Below are positions 44,319 through 53,501 of a stretch of 64,000 bases of DNA, in pieces. How positions within the stretch are numbered: the first letter of the stretch is position 1; each line of letters begins with the position of its first letter. The position numbers and the translations under genes were made by a program. The notes under the pieces were generated by a model, which was not told the DNA's origin, did not search any database, and saw nothing but the letters and a program-made list of their open reading frames with translations. Where the stretch lies: positions 32,766 to 96,765 of the forward strand of contig JAQBHL010000041.1 of NCBI GenBank assembly GCA_032127745.1. The letters are read 5' to 3'. This stretch comes from JAGNNV01 sp032127745 (lineage in GTDB: Bacteria > Acidobacteriota > Vicinamibacteria > Fen-336 > JAGNNV01).

Positions 44319-45127
44319 TCCACCCGCTTCCGAAACCAAGAGGAGTCCTCCTTGGCGTGGCCATCCTGTTGATGACCGGCCTCGCCTGTCGCGCGCCGCT
44401 GGATCCCGTCGTCATTCGCTTCCAGGGAGTCGACATACGCCGAAGCGCCTTCCTGAAGGAGCTCGAGCCCCTGACCAGGAACGGCACAGACACGTCGGAC
44501 CCAGTGGTCAGATCTTCCGCTTTTGGCAAATTCATCGAAGAGCGCGTGGTCGCGATCGCGGCCGCCCGGAGCGGATTCCGGGAAGCGGAGGAGAAGCGGG
44601 CGGAGGCGGAACGCTGGCTGACCTCGGTTCTGGAGACGGAACCCGTTTCGGAAGGCGAGGCCCAGGCCTACTATGAGGCGCACCCCGAAATCGCCGAGGT
44701 CGAGGAGTCGGTGACCATCCGCGAAATACTCCTGGCCACGCAGCAGGACGCCCGAGACGTGATTAGGATTCTGAGCTTCGACCGGAATGCCTTCGAACTG
44801 CTGGCCCGGACCAGGTCGCGATCTCCGCAGGCGCCGGGGGGAGGCCTGCTGGGTTCTTTTCGCCGTGGAGAACTGCCGCCGGAGATGGAGCAGGCCGCGT
44901 TTTCACTCCCCCCCGGCCGGATTTCGGGCATCGTAACCACCTCGTTCGGGTACCATGTCCTGCGACTGGAGTCGAAGACGCCCGCGGCGACCCGGTCTTT
45001 TGCCGAATCGAGGCCGGAGATCGAGTCCCGACTCGCGGAGTCGAAAGCTCGTCTGAAGATGAAGCAGATTATTGACGGACTGGTCTCTCAAGCACAGGTG
45101 AACTATGAAGCGGTCATGGGTCGGTAG
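44315..45127 (+). CDS. PpiC-type (parvulin) peptidyl-prolyl isomerase lipoprotein
   Basis: The 270-residue protein has a signal peptide with a lipobox (LMTGLAC), a SurA-like N-terminal helical domain and one parvulin domain (about 130-240: VTIREILLATQQ, GGGLLGSFRRGELPPEMEQAAFSLPPGRIS, FGYHVLRLES). It is expected to be a periplasmic, lipid-anchored chaperone for exported proteins. TTG 44315 overlaps the mfd stop. Its end overlaps the next parvulin gene by 23 bases, so the two chaperones are made together. Confidence 0.87.
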   Translation: MIHPLPKPRGVLLGVAILLMTGLACRAPLDPVVIRFQGVDIRRSAFLKELEPLTRNGTDTSDPVVRSSAFGKFIEERVVAIAAARSGFREAEEKRAEAERWLTSVLETEPVSEGEAQAYYEAHPEIAEVEESVTIREILLATQQDARDVIRILSFDRNAFELLARTRSRSPQAPGGGLLGSFRRGELPPEMEQAAFSLPPGRISGIVTTSFGYHVLRLESKTPAATRSFAESRPEIESRLAESKARLKMKQIIDGLVSQAQVNYEAVMGR

Positions 45128-46199
45128 CGTATTTCTAGGTGCGCTTCTGGGCGCGGCCGCTCTGGTTCACAGCGATGTGATCGAGCGGATCATCGCGCGA
45201 GTCAACGGCGAGATCATCACCCTCTCTGAATTCGAGGCGCGTCAGCTCGCCGCGGTACAGGGCGCTCGGGTGCCCGACGCAGATGTCGAGGCGTTCCTGC
45301 GCGAGAACAACGCGAGGCTCCTCGATGAGGCGATGGAGGAACTGCTCCTGGTAGACCGAGCGGCCACCCTGGGCTTCAAGCTCCGGCCCGAGTATCTCGA
45401 TCAAGTCATCGAGGACATCAAGAAGGAGCAAAACATCCCGTCCGAGGAAGAGTTCCAGGCGCAACTCAAACGCGAGGGGCTCACCAAGGAGGCCCTGCGA
45501 CGCAATATCGAGCGATCGGTAGTGGTGCGACAGGTTCGAGCCCGCGACGTGGACCCCAAGGCGCAGGTGAGCGAAGCGGATGTGCGGAGCGAGTATGAGC
45601 GTCGCAAGGCCGAAGACTTTACCCGGAAGGCCACCGTTCACCTGATGGAAATTGTCCTCAAGGGCGACGGGGCGGCCCAGGGGGCGAGCGAACTGGTGGC
45701 GCGCCTGAAGAAGGGTGAAGACTTCGAAACCCTGGCCCGTGAGTTCTCCACCAGCCCCAGCCGGCCGGCGGGTGGAGACCTGGGGCAGGTCGAGCCCGAC
45801 GATCTCAATCCCTCTCTCTCCGCCGCCATCGCCAACCTCCGGCCGGGGGAGGTCTCGGCGCCGGTCCCGGTGGATGGAACCTTCTGGATCCTGAAGGTCC
45901 AGGAGAGGCTTGCCGATCAGGTGACACCGTTCGATCAGGTCAAGGAACGGATTCAGGAAGAGATGTCTCGAGAACGCCTCGAGAAGGTCTACGGGGACTA
46001 TATCGAGGACCTGAAGAAGAACGCGGTCTATACCGTGTTCGTGCGCGAGGTTCCGACCACGATCGGGCGGAAGGCGAAGCCGGCTCCTCAGGCCACCTCT
46101 ACTGACGACGAGATCACCACGTCGGGTCCGGTGGGGCCGCAGCGCACGGTCGTCCCGAGCGGGCAGCCGACCCCAACCCCTCCGCCTGACCTCCGATAG
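45105..46199 (+). CDS. surA: SurA-type periplasmic chaperone with a parvulin domain
   Basis: The 364-residue protein has a signal peptide, the SurA N-terminal domain beginning VIERIIARVNGEIITLSEFEARQLA, and one parvulin domain (VHLMEIVLKGDG, REFSTSPSRPAGGDLGQVEPDDLNPSLSAAIANLRPGEVS), then a Pro/Thr-rich tail. SurA escorts outer-membrane beta-barrels to BAM. It differs from E. coli SurA in having one clear PPIase domain. It overlaps the upstream parvulin lipoprotein gene. Confidence 0.87.
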   Translation: MKRSWVGSVFLGALLGAAALVHSDVIERIIARVNGEIITLSEFEARQLAAVQGARVPDADVEAFLRENNARLLDEAMEELLLVDRAATLGFKLRPEYLDQVIEDIKKEQNIPSEEEFQAQLKREGLTKEALRRNIERSVVVRQVRARDVDPKAQVSEADVRSEYERRKAEDFTRKATVHLMEIVLKGDGAAQGASELVARLKKGEDFETLAREFSTSPSRPAGGDLGQVEPDDLNPSLSAAIANLRPGEVSAPVPVDGTFWILKVQERLADQVTPFDQVKERIQEEMSRERLEKVYGDYIEDLKKNAVYTVFVREVPTTIGRKAKPAPQATSTDDEITTSGPVGPQRTVVPSGQPTPTPPPDLR

Positions 46200-46219
46200 G
46201 CCGATCGGCCAGGAGCCTC

Positions 46220-46591
46220 GTGCCTGACGCGGAAGGAAGCAGCCCCGGCGTGATCGTCCGGCGGTTGGTGCGGAAGATCCCGGCCGGGCGCGTTGCGACC
46301 TACGGAACCATTGGCCGTGCCGCGGTGGCCTTGGGGCGGCCCATCGGAGGCGCCCGGACGGTGGCCTGGATTCTCGCCGCCCTCCGGGGAGAGGACCAGA
46401 CACCCTGGTATCGGGTGGTGGGGGCCGGCGGCGTCATTCTCCTGAGGGACCGCCGCGGCGCCCTTCAGACCCGTCGGCTGAGAGCGGAAAAGGTTCGGTT
46501 CATCCGTGGAGTGGTCGCCTTTCCTCACATGATTGACGAGGTGGAACTGCTGGCGCGGCGGGCGATGAAACCGGTTGGGGACCCGGGTTAG
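46220..46591 (+). CDS. Alkyltransferase-like protein (ATL; MGMT homologue without the active Cys)
   Basis: The 123-residue protein matches the C-terminal DNA-binding domain of O6-alkylguanine-DNA alkyltransferase: VRKIPAGRVATYGTIGRAAVALG, GGARTVAWIL and PWYRVVGAGG. The catalytic PCHRV motif is PWYRV, with Trp63 in place of the Cys, the hallmark of ATL proteins, which flag alkylated bases for nucleotide-excision repair. The start is GTG 46220. It is convergent with RNase G, overlapping by 4 bases at the ends. mfd, also a repair gene, is upstream. Confidence 0.88.
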   Translation: MPDAEGSSPGVIVRRLVRKIPAGRVATYGTIGRAAVALGRPIGGARTVAWILAALRGEDQTPWYRVVGAGGVILLRDRRGALQTRRLRAEKVRFIRGVVAFPHMIDEVELLARRAMKPVGDPG

Positions 46592-48081
46592 ACGGTCGGG
46601 GGCGCGGTCAGGAGGTCGAACTGTTCCTGGCTCAGCAGCGGATCCGCCTCTACGTCGAGGGGTTCGGACAACAATCTCGAGATCGAGGACAAGAATCCGC
46701 TGTCTCGCTCTTCCAGCAGAACGTCGGCGACCGCCGGGGCGGCCCGAAGGGTCAGTTTCTGCCCCTTGAGCTCGGCCGGGAGCTTCCGAATCTCGTCGTA
46801 GATCTCGGTGAGGATCGTGGGCACGCTCTTCACCCGCCCGGCCCCGCCACATTCCGGGCAGGTCTCGCACAACGTTTTGCCCAGAGACTCCCGCACCCGC
46901 TTTCTGGTCAGGATCACGAGGCCGAACTCGCTCACCGAAAGAACCCGGCTGGTGGCTCGATCCCGCCGCAGTTCGCCGTCGAGGACGGCCAGGACCTTCT
47001 TTCGGTTCTTTCGGTCCTTCATGTCGATGAAATCGAGCACGATGATCCCGCCGAGGTCGCGGAGACGGAGTTGTCGAGCGATCTCGCGGGCCGCTTCTAT
47101 GTTGTTCTTGACGATGGTCTCTTCGTGATCGCTCTTGCCCACAAAGCGACCCGTGTTCACATCGATCGACACCAGGGCCTCGGTTTCTTCGATGACGATC
47201 GAGCCTCCGGATTCGAGGGGGACGCGGGCCTTAAGGGCGCGTTCCAGCTCGGCGTTGATTCCGAAGTCGTCGAAAATGTGGCCGGGACGGTTGACCAGTC
47301 GGACTTTTGAAAGAAGCTCGGGGTCAACGCGGTCAAGAAAGTTGTAGACCTTCTTGTGGAGCTCGGGATCATCCACGTGCACGCCCGCCACGTCCTTGCC
47401 GAGCAGGTCGCGCAACAACCGTTCGACCAGCGAGGGCTCTTTGTAGAGAAGCATCGGGGCCTTGCCCCGCGAGGCCACACCCCGGACTTCGTCCCAGGTG
47501 CGGATCAGGTTCGTGGCGTCACGCTCGAGATCCACGATATCCCGACCCAGTGCCGCGGTACGGCCGATGAAGCCTCCTCCTCCGTTTTCCCGCCGGATGC
47601 CTTTCAAGAAACTCTTGAGCCGCTTCCGCTCATCGTCATCCTGAACACGTCTTGAGACGCCCACGTGTTCCACGGTGGGAAGGAAGACCATGAATCGGCC
47701 GGGCAGAGAAATGTGGGCGGTGATGCGCGCGCCTTTGGTCCCCAGGGACTCCTTGACCACCTGAACCACGATGTCCTGGCCAGGGCTGACCAGATCTTCA
47801 ATGGGCGCCGCCTTCGTTCCGCGCTCTTCCTCCTCGAGGAGGTTTTCCGGAAGATCCTCGAACACATCTTCCGCGTGCATGAAGGCGTCACGCTCGAGTC
47901 CGATGTCGACGAAGGCAGATCCCATTCCCGGGAGGACCCGGCTGACCCGGCCCTTGTAGATGTTCCCGGCCGTGGAGGCATGCTCCGAGCGCTCGATGAA
48001 GAACTCCGCGACCTGGGAGTCTTCAAGGAGTGCGACGCGGGTTTCTTTCGGAGAAGAGGTGACGACAAGTTCGCGCCTCAT
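46588..48081 (-). CDS. rng: Ribonuclease E/G family endoribonuclease
   Basis: The 497-residue protein has RNase G length: an S1 RNA-binding domain (GNIYKGRVSRVLPGMGSAFVDIGLERDAFMH), a DNase-I-like catalytic domain with ALVSIDVNTGRFVGKSD and GGIIVLDFIDM, and the Zn-link Cys pairs (CETCPECGGAGRV). It has no long membrane-anchor or degradosome tail. The family cuts AU-rich single-stranded RNA and matures 16S 5' ends. It lies downstream of rodA, as rng follows the mre genes in E. coli. Confidence 0.92.
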   Translation of the reverse strand: MRRELVVTSSPKETRVALLEDSQVAEFFIERSEHASTAGNIYKGRVSRVLPGMGSAFVDIGLERDAFMHAEDVFEDLPENLLEEEERGTKAAPIEDLVSPGQDIVVQVVKESLGTKGARITAHISLPGRFMVFLPTVEHVGVSRRVQDDDERKRLKSFLKGIRRENGGGGFIGRTAALGRDIVDLERDATNLIRTWDEVRGVASRGKAPMLLYKEPSLVERLLRDLLGKDVAGVHVDDPELHKKVYNFLDRVDPELLSKVRLVNRPGHIFDDFGINAELERALKARVPLESGGSIVIEETEALVSIDVNTGRFVGKSDHEETIVKNNIEAAREIARQLRLRDLGGIIVLDFIDMKDRKNRKKVLAVLDGELRRDRATSRVLSVSEFGLVILTRKRVRESLGKTLCETCPECGGAGRVKSVPTILTEIYDEIRKLPAELKGQKLTLRAAPAVADVLLEERDSGFLSSISRLLSEPLDVEADPLLSQEQFDLLTAPPTV

Positions 48082-48141
48082 GCGTGACGCACGGGCGATA
48101 CTGCAGAGAAGGTCATTTATGAAATCTCGAGGTGAGGCCCG

Positions 48142-49230
48142 TCAATTGGCGAATCGGCGCATCCTGACGCTGAGAATGAGGCCGATCGATATGAATGTCG
48201 CGAGCACCGAAGATCGACCGGCGCTCATTAGCGGCAGGGGCAGGCCCTTGACGGGGAGAAGACCCGCCACCATCCCGACATTGTAAACAACCTGGAAGGT
48301 GAGTGTTGCGGTGAGGCACGCGACGAGTATGGCGCCCAGACGATCCCGTGCCAGGCGGGCGATGTCCAGGCAGCGCCAGAGCAGGGCGAGATACAGGCCG
48401 AGAGTTCCCGCCACCCCCAAGAAACCGAATTCCTCGGCGAGCACGGAAAAGATGAAATCCGTCTGCCGCGCGGGGAGATAACCGAGCTGGGTCTGAGAGC
48501 CCTTCCCATAACCCTTTCCGGTAAGCCCCCCAGACCCGACGGCAATCTGCGACTGCTTCTTCTGGTAGCCGGCTCCCCTCGGGTCCAGGTCCGGGTCGAG
48601 AAATGAATAGATCCGAGCCTTCTGGTAGTCCCGGAGCAGGAACTGCCAGGAAGCGACGCCGAAGATGAGCATGAAGCCGCTCAGAAGCAGAATGGACTTG
48701 TATCGAAGCCCGGCCAGAAAGGCTCCGATGAAGAACATGGGAAGAAGGGACACCGCCGTCCCAAGGTCGGGCGCGGCCGAGATGGTCAGAGCCAGCACCG
48801 CCGTCACCGAGGCGGGAGCGAGGAGGTCACGCAGGCCGGGAGAATCCACCTTCATCTCCGAGAAGAGCTTCGCCATCATCAGGGCCGCGACGATCTTGGC
48901 GAATTCGGAGGGTTGAAACTGAACCGGGCCCAGGCTCAGCCAGCGGCGAGTCCCCGCGATTCGAGGAGCGACGGCCAACGTGGCCAGCAGCACGAGAAGG
49001 GTGAGTCCCATCAGGACGGGGGCGCGGTCGGCGAGACGACGGTAGTCGGAGGCCGCCACCACGAGAAGCAGCACCACTCCGACCGCGATCGCTCCGATCT
49101 GCCCGGTCCACAGGCCCTGGAGTCTTGTTCCCTGGGTCGCGCTGCCGATCATCGCGACCCCGAGGCTACTGACGAGCAGGGTCAACCCGAGCAACGGATA
49201 GTCGAGTCCCTGAAATAGTCGCCGGAACAT
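48142..49230 (-). CDS. rodA: Peptidoglycan glycosyltransferase RodA (SEDS family)
   Basis: The 362-residue protein has about ten membrane segments and SEDS motifs such as RWLSLGPVQFQPSEFAKI, APDLGTAVSLLP and QTDFIFSVLAEEFGFLG (with the conserved Asp). The later motif, usually GLPLPFxSYGGSS, reads GLPLPLMSAGRSS. It polymerises glycan strands for the elongasome with the PBP2 encoded just upstream, and its ATG (49230) overlaps the PBP2 stop by one base (TGATG). A longer frame to 49398 is an overlap artefact. Confidence 0.93.
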   Translation of the reverse strand: MFRRLFQGLDYPLLGLTLLVSSLGVAMIGSATQGTRLQGLWTGQIGAIAVGVVLLLVVAASDYRRLADRAPVLMGLTLLVLLATLAVAPRIAGTRRWLSLGPVQFQPSEFAKIVAALMMAKLFSEMKVDSPGLRDLLAPASVTAVLALTISAAPDLGTAVSLLPMFFIGAFLAGLRYKSILLLSGFMLIFGVASWQFLLRDYQKARIYSFLDPDLDPRGAGYQKKQSQIAVGSGGLTGKGYGKGSQTQLGYLPARQTDFIFSVLAEEFGFLGVAGTLGLYLALLWRCLDIARLARDRLGAILVACLTATLTFQVVYNVGMVAGLLPVKGLPLPLMSAGRSSVLATFISIGLILSVRMRRFAN

Positions 49231-51035
49231 CAAGGTGAAGTCCGTTTGGTGGTCGCGAGGTCGGCGCTGCGACCAAAGAACTTCTCGAAGATGGCCAGCG
49301 CCACCAGTGCCGCCGCGGTGCCCCCGCTCCCGCCATGATCGACGAGGACGGCGAGGGCGATTCGCGGATTGTCGAGCGGCGCAAATCCCGCGAACCATGC
49401 ACGGGGCTGGATGGAGTCCACGTCTTTCCTCAGCTTCGAAGAGGAAACCACCTGCGCCGATCCCGTCTTGCCCGCGACGGTAAGGTCTGCGATCTGGGCG
49501 CGTTGCGCCGAGCCGCCCGCATTCACGGCCATGTACAGTCCGCGGCGAATGGCGGCGAGCGTGGAGGGCTTGAATCCCAGGGACCGGGGGCTCTCATATC
49601 CAACCGGTTTCCCGGAGACGAGCCGCACGATGTGAGGCTGCACCAGCTTCCCTCCGTTCGCGATCACCGCCATCATCCGGGCGATCTGGATGGGTGTGGC
49701 CAAGACCTGGCCCTGTCCAATGGACACCGAAATGGTTTCGCCCGGGTACCAGGGAGCCTTGAACAAGCGCTCCTTCCAGGCCGCGTCCGGGATAAGCCCG
49801 GGAGCTTCATGGGGCAGGTCAACTCCGGTCACCGAACCGAGCCCGAACATACGAGCGTAGTCGGCCAGACGTTGAATCTCGAGTCTGGCCCCGAGTAGAT
49901 AGAAGAAAACGTTACAGGACTCGCCCAGCGCCCGGCCGAGCGAAACGTAGCCGTGACCCGCGGCGCGATTGCATTTGAATACGTGCCCGTAGATCGAGGC
50001 GTATCCCGGGCAGTGGATCGTGGTCTCCGGCGTGATCAGACCCGATTCAAGCCCCGCCGCAGCCACCACCACCTTGAACAGGCTTCCTGGCGCGTACTGA
50101 CCCTGAACCGCGCGATTGAACAAGGGCGTCTCTGGATCGTGGCTCAGGCTCTCCCACAGGGATCGTTCGATGCCCGAACTGAAACTGTTCGGATTGAACC
50201 CCGGCGATGAGACGAGGCCCAGGATCTCGCCGGTGAAAGGATCGAGAGCGACCGCACTCCCGGCCTGATGCTTGAAAGCCTGCTCCATGGCCGCCTGCAG
50301 GTCCGCGGACAGAGTGAGTTCCACCGCCGCCCCCCCGCGCGCCGATTGATCCTCTGAGAGCGCCACTTCAACCCCACGACTGTTGACCACCACTCGTCGC
50401 AAGCCATCGGTTCCGGTGAGAGCGTCGTTGTAGAGGGCCTCCAGGCCGGACTGACCGACCACGCGACCAGGCTCGAAGTCCGCGAAGGCCGGTTGCCGGA
50501 GTTGGCGATCTGTCACCTCGCCGACGCGTCCCACCACGTGGGCCGCACTCTCCGCCTGCGGATAGGAGCGCACCGGCACCACCTCAACGCTGACCTCGGG
50601 CATTTCCAGGCGGCGGGCCTCGACCGCCGCCACATCCTCGAAGGAGGCCTTGGTCTTGATGGTCACCGGCTGGTAGGCCGCTCGAGGCCGGCTCAGCTTC
50701 TGCCGGACATCCGTCTCGGCCACCTTGAGCAATGCAGCCAGAGAGTGGGAAATCTCCTCGATGGAGCCGGACGAAGGGCCCATGGTCACGATGATCTTGA
50801 AAGCGGGCTTGTTCTCGGCCAGGATGTTCCCGTTGCGATCGGTCACGAGGCCTCGAGGCGCCGCGATGCTCAGGGTTCTGATGCGGTTGTTCTCGGCCAG
50901 GTCCCGATAGCGTTTCGAGTTCACGCCCTGGAGGAGCCAGAACTGGATGAGAAGCGCCGCGACCAGCAGGAGGACGCCGTTTTGGAGCCCATCGAGACGA
51001 CTCTGGGTCAAGCGAAGGTCTTCGTAGATCTTCAT
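49230..51035 (-). CDS. mrdA: Penicillin-binding protein 2 (elongation transpeptidase)
   Basis: The 601-residue protein has one N-terminal membrane segment (QNGVLLLVAALLIQFWLL), the PBP dimerisation domain and a transpeptidase domain with the three active-site motifs: SLFK in YAPGSLFKVVV, SCN in GESCNVFFYL and KTG in VAGKTGSAQVV. With RodA, MreB, MreC and MreD it builds the side wall. ATG 51035 overlaps the mreD stop (51032-51034). Confidence 0.95.
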   Translation of the reverse strand: MKIYEDLRLTQSRLDGLQNGVLLLVAALLIQFWLLQGVNSKRYRDLAENNRIRTLSIAAPRGLVTDRNGNILAENKPAFKIIVTMGPSSGSIEEISHSLAALLKVAETDVRQKLSRPRAAYQPVTIKTKASFEDVAAVEARRLEMPEVSVEVVPVRSYPQAESAAHVVGRVGEVTDRQLRQPAFADFEPGRVVGQSGLEALYNDALTGTDGLRRVVVNSRGVEVALSEDQSARGGAAVELTLSADLQAAMEQAFKHQAGSAVALDPFTGEILGLVSSPGFNPNSFSSGIERSLWESLSHDPETPLFNRAVQGQYAPGSLFKVVVAAAGLESGLITPETTIHCPGYASIYGHVFKCNRAAGHGYVSLGRALGESCNVFFYLLGARLEIQRLADYARMFGLGSVTGVDLPHEAPGLIPDAAWKERLFKAPWYPGETISVSIGQGQVLATPIQIARMMAVIANGGKLVQPHIVRLVSGKPVGYESPRSLGFKPSTLAAIRRGLYMAVNAGGSAQRAQIADLTVAGKTGSAQVVSSSKLRKDVDSIQPRAWFAGFAPLDNPRIALAVLVDHGGSGGTAAALVALAIFEKFFGRSADLATTKRTSP

Positions 51036-51511
51036 GCTGTCCTCACCCGGTGTCTTTCGAACAAGGCGAAGAGGACGAGCCCCACCATCGCATTGATGGA
51101 ACCCCGAACCGTCATGGCGGCCGGTGAGTATTGGAGGGGCGACAAGCCGAAGGCCGGAGCGATCCATTCAAAGGCCCGGGTGTCGATGACGGTGACGGTC
51201 AGGAGCAGGGAGAATCGGGGGAGAGCGCCCGTGATGAGGAAGCGGGAGCCAAGGAGGCCGAGGGCGAACCCAAGCACCAGCCGGATCAGGCCCGAGACCC
51301 CCTTGATCCCTCGGCCAAAGAGGGCCTCCGAGAACCATCCCGACAGCGATCCCCCGACCATGCCCATGATCTCTCCCCTCGAGAGCGCGAACCATGTGGC
51401 CACCACCAGCGGCAGATCGACGTAGGCGCCGATGGGCAGGAACAGGCTGAGCCCGCCCTGCAGAAGGAGGGCTATGAACAGGAGACCGAGAGCGATGAGG
51501 TTGGCCTTCAT
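51032..51511 (-). CDS. mreD: Rod shape-determining protein MreD
   Basis: The 159-residue integral membrane protein has about five to six hydrophobic segments (LIALGLLFIALLLQGGLSLFLP, LPLVVATWFALSRGEIMGMVGG, IRLVLGFALGLLGSRFLI). MreD is poorly conserved in sequence, so the call leans on topology, size and its place between mreC and mrdA. ATG 51511 overlaps the mreC stop (ATGA). Confidence 0.85.
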   Translation of the reverse strand: MKANLIALGLLFIALLLQGGLSLFLPIGAYVDLPLVVATWFALSRGEIMGMVGGSLSGWFSEALFGRGIKGVSGLIRLVLGFALGLLGSRFLITGALPRFSLLLTVTVIDTRAFEWIAPAFGLSPLQYSPAAMTVRGSINAMVGLVLFALFERHRVRTA

Positions 51512-52383
51512 TTGACCGGACCCGCGTCCGCGGCCTTTGAGACCAGAGACACAAATACCTGCTCCGCGAACGCCGGCGAAGCCGAGGGTCGGACCCACAC
51601 ATCCTTGAAAAGCCCAGCGGGTTCGGCCACGCGCAGAACCGTGCCGACGACGAGACCTTTCTCGAACAGCTGGTCGAGCCCCGAGGTCACTACCACCTCT
51701 CCGGGCGTCACGGGGGCGAGGCCGGGAACGTATTTCATCAACAAGAGGGGTGACCCGTCGGCGTCGTCTTGAAATCCGGAGACGATGCCGTCGACCCGGC
51801 CCCGTTCGGTCAGCACGGCCGCGCCGCTGTCCCGGTCCACGAGGAGCTGGACGCTCGCGGAATTGGCGGACACCGTGATCACCCGGCCCAGGACGCCCGA
51901 GGGAGACAGGACGGTGGCGCCGAGGAACACCCCCTGAGCGGACCCCTTGTCAATCGAGATGGTCTTGAACCATGGCGACGCGTTCCGGGCCACCACGTCG
52001 GCCAGCACCGTGGTCATGGGCAGGCGGGGCTTCAGGTCGAGGATCAACCGCAGGCGCGCGTTTTCCTCCACCGCCGCCCGTTGATCCAGGAGCTGGAGCT
52101 CGGCCTCTTTCAGCCGAGCCTTGAGCCGTTCGTTCTCGGTGCCCACCGAGCGCAGGTCCACGAACGAACTCCACGCCCCGGCGGCCCCGGAGGAAGTGAC
52201 GGAGACCACATGCTGGACGGGCGAGAACACGGACACCACGGTTCTTTCGAAGAGCGAAATGCCTTCGACGTCCACCTGTCCGGAGATGGCCACCAGGTGC
52301 AGAACCAGGAAGCCGAGCAACCAGATCCAGGACCGTCGAAGGGACGCGCTCTCGTACCGCGCGCGGGTGATCAGGCCGTCCAT
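51508..52383 (-). CDS. mreC: Rod shape-determining protein MreC
   Basis: The 291-residue protein has one N-terminal membrane segment (SWIWLLGFLVLHLVAISG), a coiled coil (about 80-115, ENERLKARLKEAELQLLDQRAAVEENARLR), and the double beta-barrel MreC domain (ISIDKGSAQGVFLGATVLSPSGVLGRVI, GEVVVTSGLDQLFEKGLVVGTV). It links MreB to the PBP2/RodA synthases in the periplasm. It is 74 bases after mreB. Confidence 0.93.
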   Translation of the reverse strand: MDGLITRARYESASLRRSWIWLLGFLVLHLVAISGQVDVEGISLFERTVVSVFSPVQHVVSVTSSGAAGAWSSFVDLRSVGTENERLKARLKEAELQLLDQRAAVEENARLRLILDLKPRLPMTTVLADVVARNASPWFKTISIDKGSAQGVFLGATVLSPSGVLGRVITVSANSASVQLLVDRDSGAAVLTERGRVDGIVSGFQDDADGSPLLLMKYVPGLAPVTPGEVVVTSGLDQLFEKGLVVGTVLRVAEPAGLFKDVWVRPSASPAFAEQVFVSLVSKAADAGPVK

Positions 52384-52457
52384 CTCGGATCATCCCGGTC
52401 GCGCCAGGTCGCTCGGACCATCGCTGCGCAGGCCAGCACCCTCAATGACCGCGCCTC

Positions 52458-53492
52458 CTACTCGATGCTGATTTTGCGAAGGAGATCAAAGTCCGAGAGC
52501 ATCCGCCCGGTTCCGAGCACCACACAACTCAGGGGATTCTCAGCCACCATCACCGGAAGGCCGGTTTCCTCCCGCAAAAGCTTATCGAGACCTCGAAGGA
52601 GGCTTCCCCCACCGGTCAGAACAATGCCCCGATCCACGATGTCGGCGCAAAGCTCGGGCGGGGTGCGCTCCAGGGCGACGCGCACCGCATTCACAATCAC
52701 GCTGACCGGTTCGCTCATCGCTTCTCGAATCTCGCTATCGGTCACGGTGAGGGTCTTGGGAATACCTTCAATCAGATCGCGTCCCTTGAGCTCCATGGCG
52801 AGCGGCTGGTCCAGAGGGAAAGCGCTCCCGATCTCGAGCTTGACCTGCTCCGCGGTGCGCTCGCCGATAAGGAGGTTGTATTTGCGCTTGATGTACTGAA
52901 TGATGGCCTCATCGAGCTCGTTCCCCGCCACCCGCACGGATTTGGAGTAGACGATGCCCGCGAGCGAAATCACCGCGACGTCGGTGGTGCCGCCGCCGAT
53001 GTCGACGACCATGTTTCCGGAGGGCTCCGTGATCGGCAGTCCGGCGCCGATCGCGGCCGCCATCGCCTGATCGACCAGATACACCTCGGAAGCCTTGGCT
53101 TTGAGGGCCGAGTCGCGCACCGCGCGCTTTTCCACCTGGGTGACTTCCGAAGGGATCCCGATGATGATCCGGGGGCGCACAAAAGCATTTCGATTGTGAG
53201 CCTTGCGGATGAAGTGGGACAGCATCTTCTCGGTGATCTCGAAGTCGGCGATGACCCCGTCTTTCATCGGCCGGATGGCGACGATCCCTCCGGGTGTCCG
53301 GCCGAGCATCTCCTTGGCATCGTGCCCCACCGCTTCAACCCGGCCGGTTCGGACATTCACGGCCACGATGGAGGGCTCGGAAACCACCGTGCCTTTGGAT
53401 TTCACGAACACGAGGGTGTTCGCCGTCCCCAGATCGATCGCGAGATCGTTCGAGAAGTAGCTGAAATTGAGGATGGATCGGAGCAGACTCAA
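52458..53492 (-). CDS. mreB: Rod shape-determining actin homologue MreB
   Basis: The 344-residue protein has actin-fold motifs: NDLAIDLGTANTLVFVKSKGTVVSEPSIVAV, NMVVDIGGGTTDVAVISLAGI and GIVLTGGGSLLRGLDKLL. It forms short filaments under the membrane that guide wall growth. The start codon is TTG 53492 with no visible Shine-Dalgarno; it starts 9 bases after the diguanylate cyclase stop, so translation may be coupled. Confidence 0.96.
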   Translation of the reverse strand: MSLLRSILNFSYFSNDLAIDLGTANTLVFVKSKGTVVSEPSIVAVNVRTGRVEAVGHDAKEMLGRTPGGIVAIRPMKDGVIADFEITEKMLSHFIRKAHNRNAFVRPRIIIGIPSEVTQVEKRAVRDSALKAKASEVYLVDQAMAAAIGAGLPITEPSGNMVVDIGGGTTDVAVISLAGIVYSKSVRVAGNELDEAIIQYIKRKYNLLIGERTAEQVKLEIGSAFPLDQPLAMELKGRDLIEGIPKTLTVTDSEIREAMSEPVSVIVNAVRVALERTPPELCADIVDRGIVLTGGGSLLRGLDKLLREETGLPVMVAENPLSCVVLGTGRMLSDFDLLRKISIE

Positions 53493-53501
53493 AGGGAGTA
53501 C

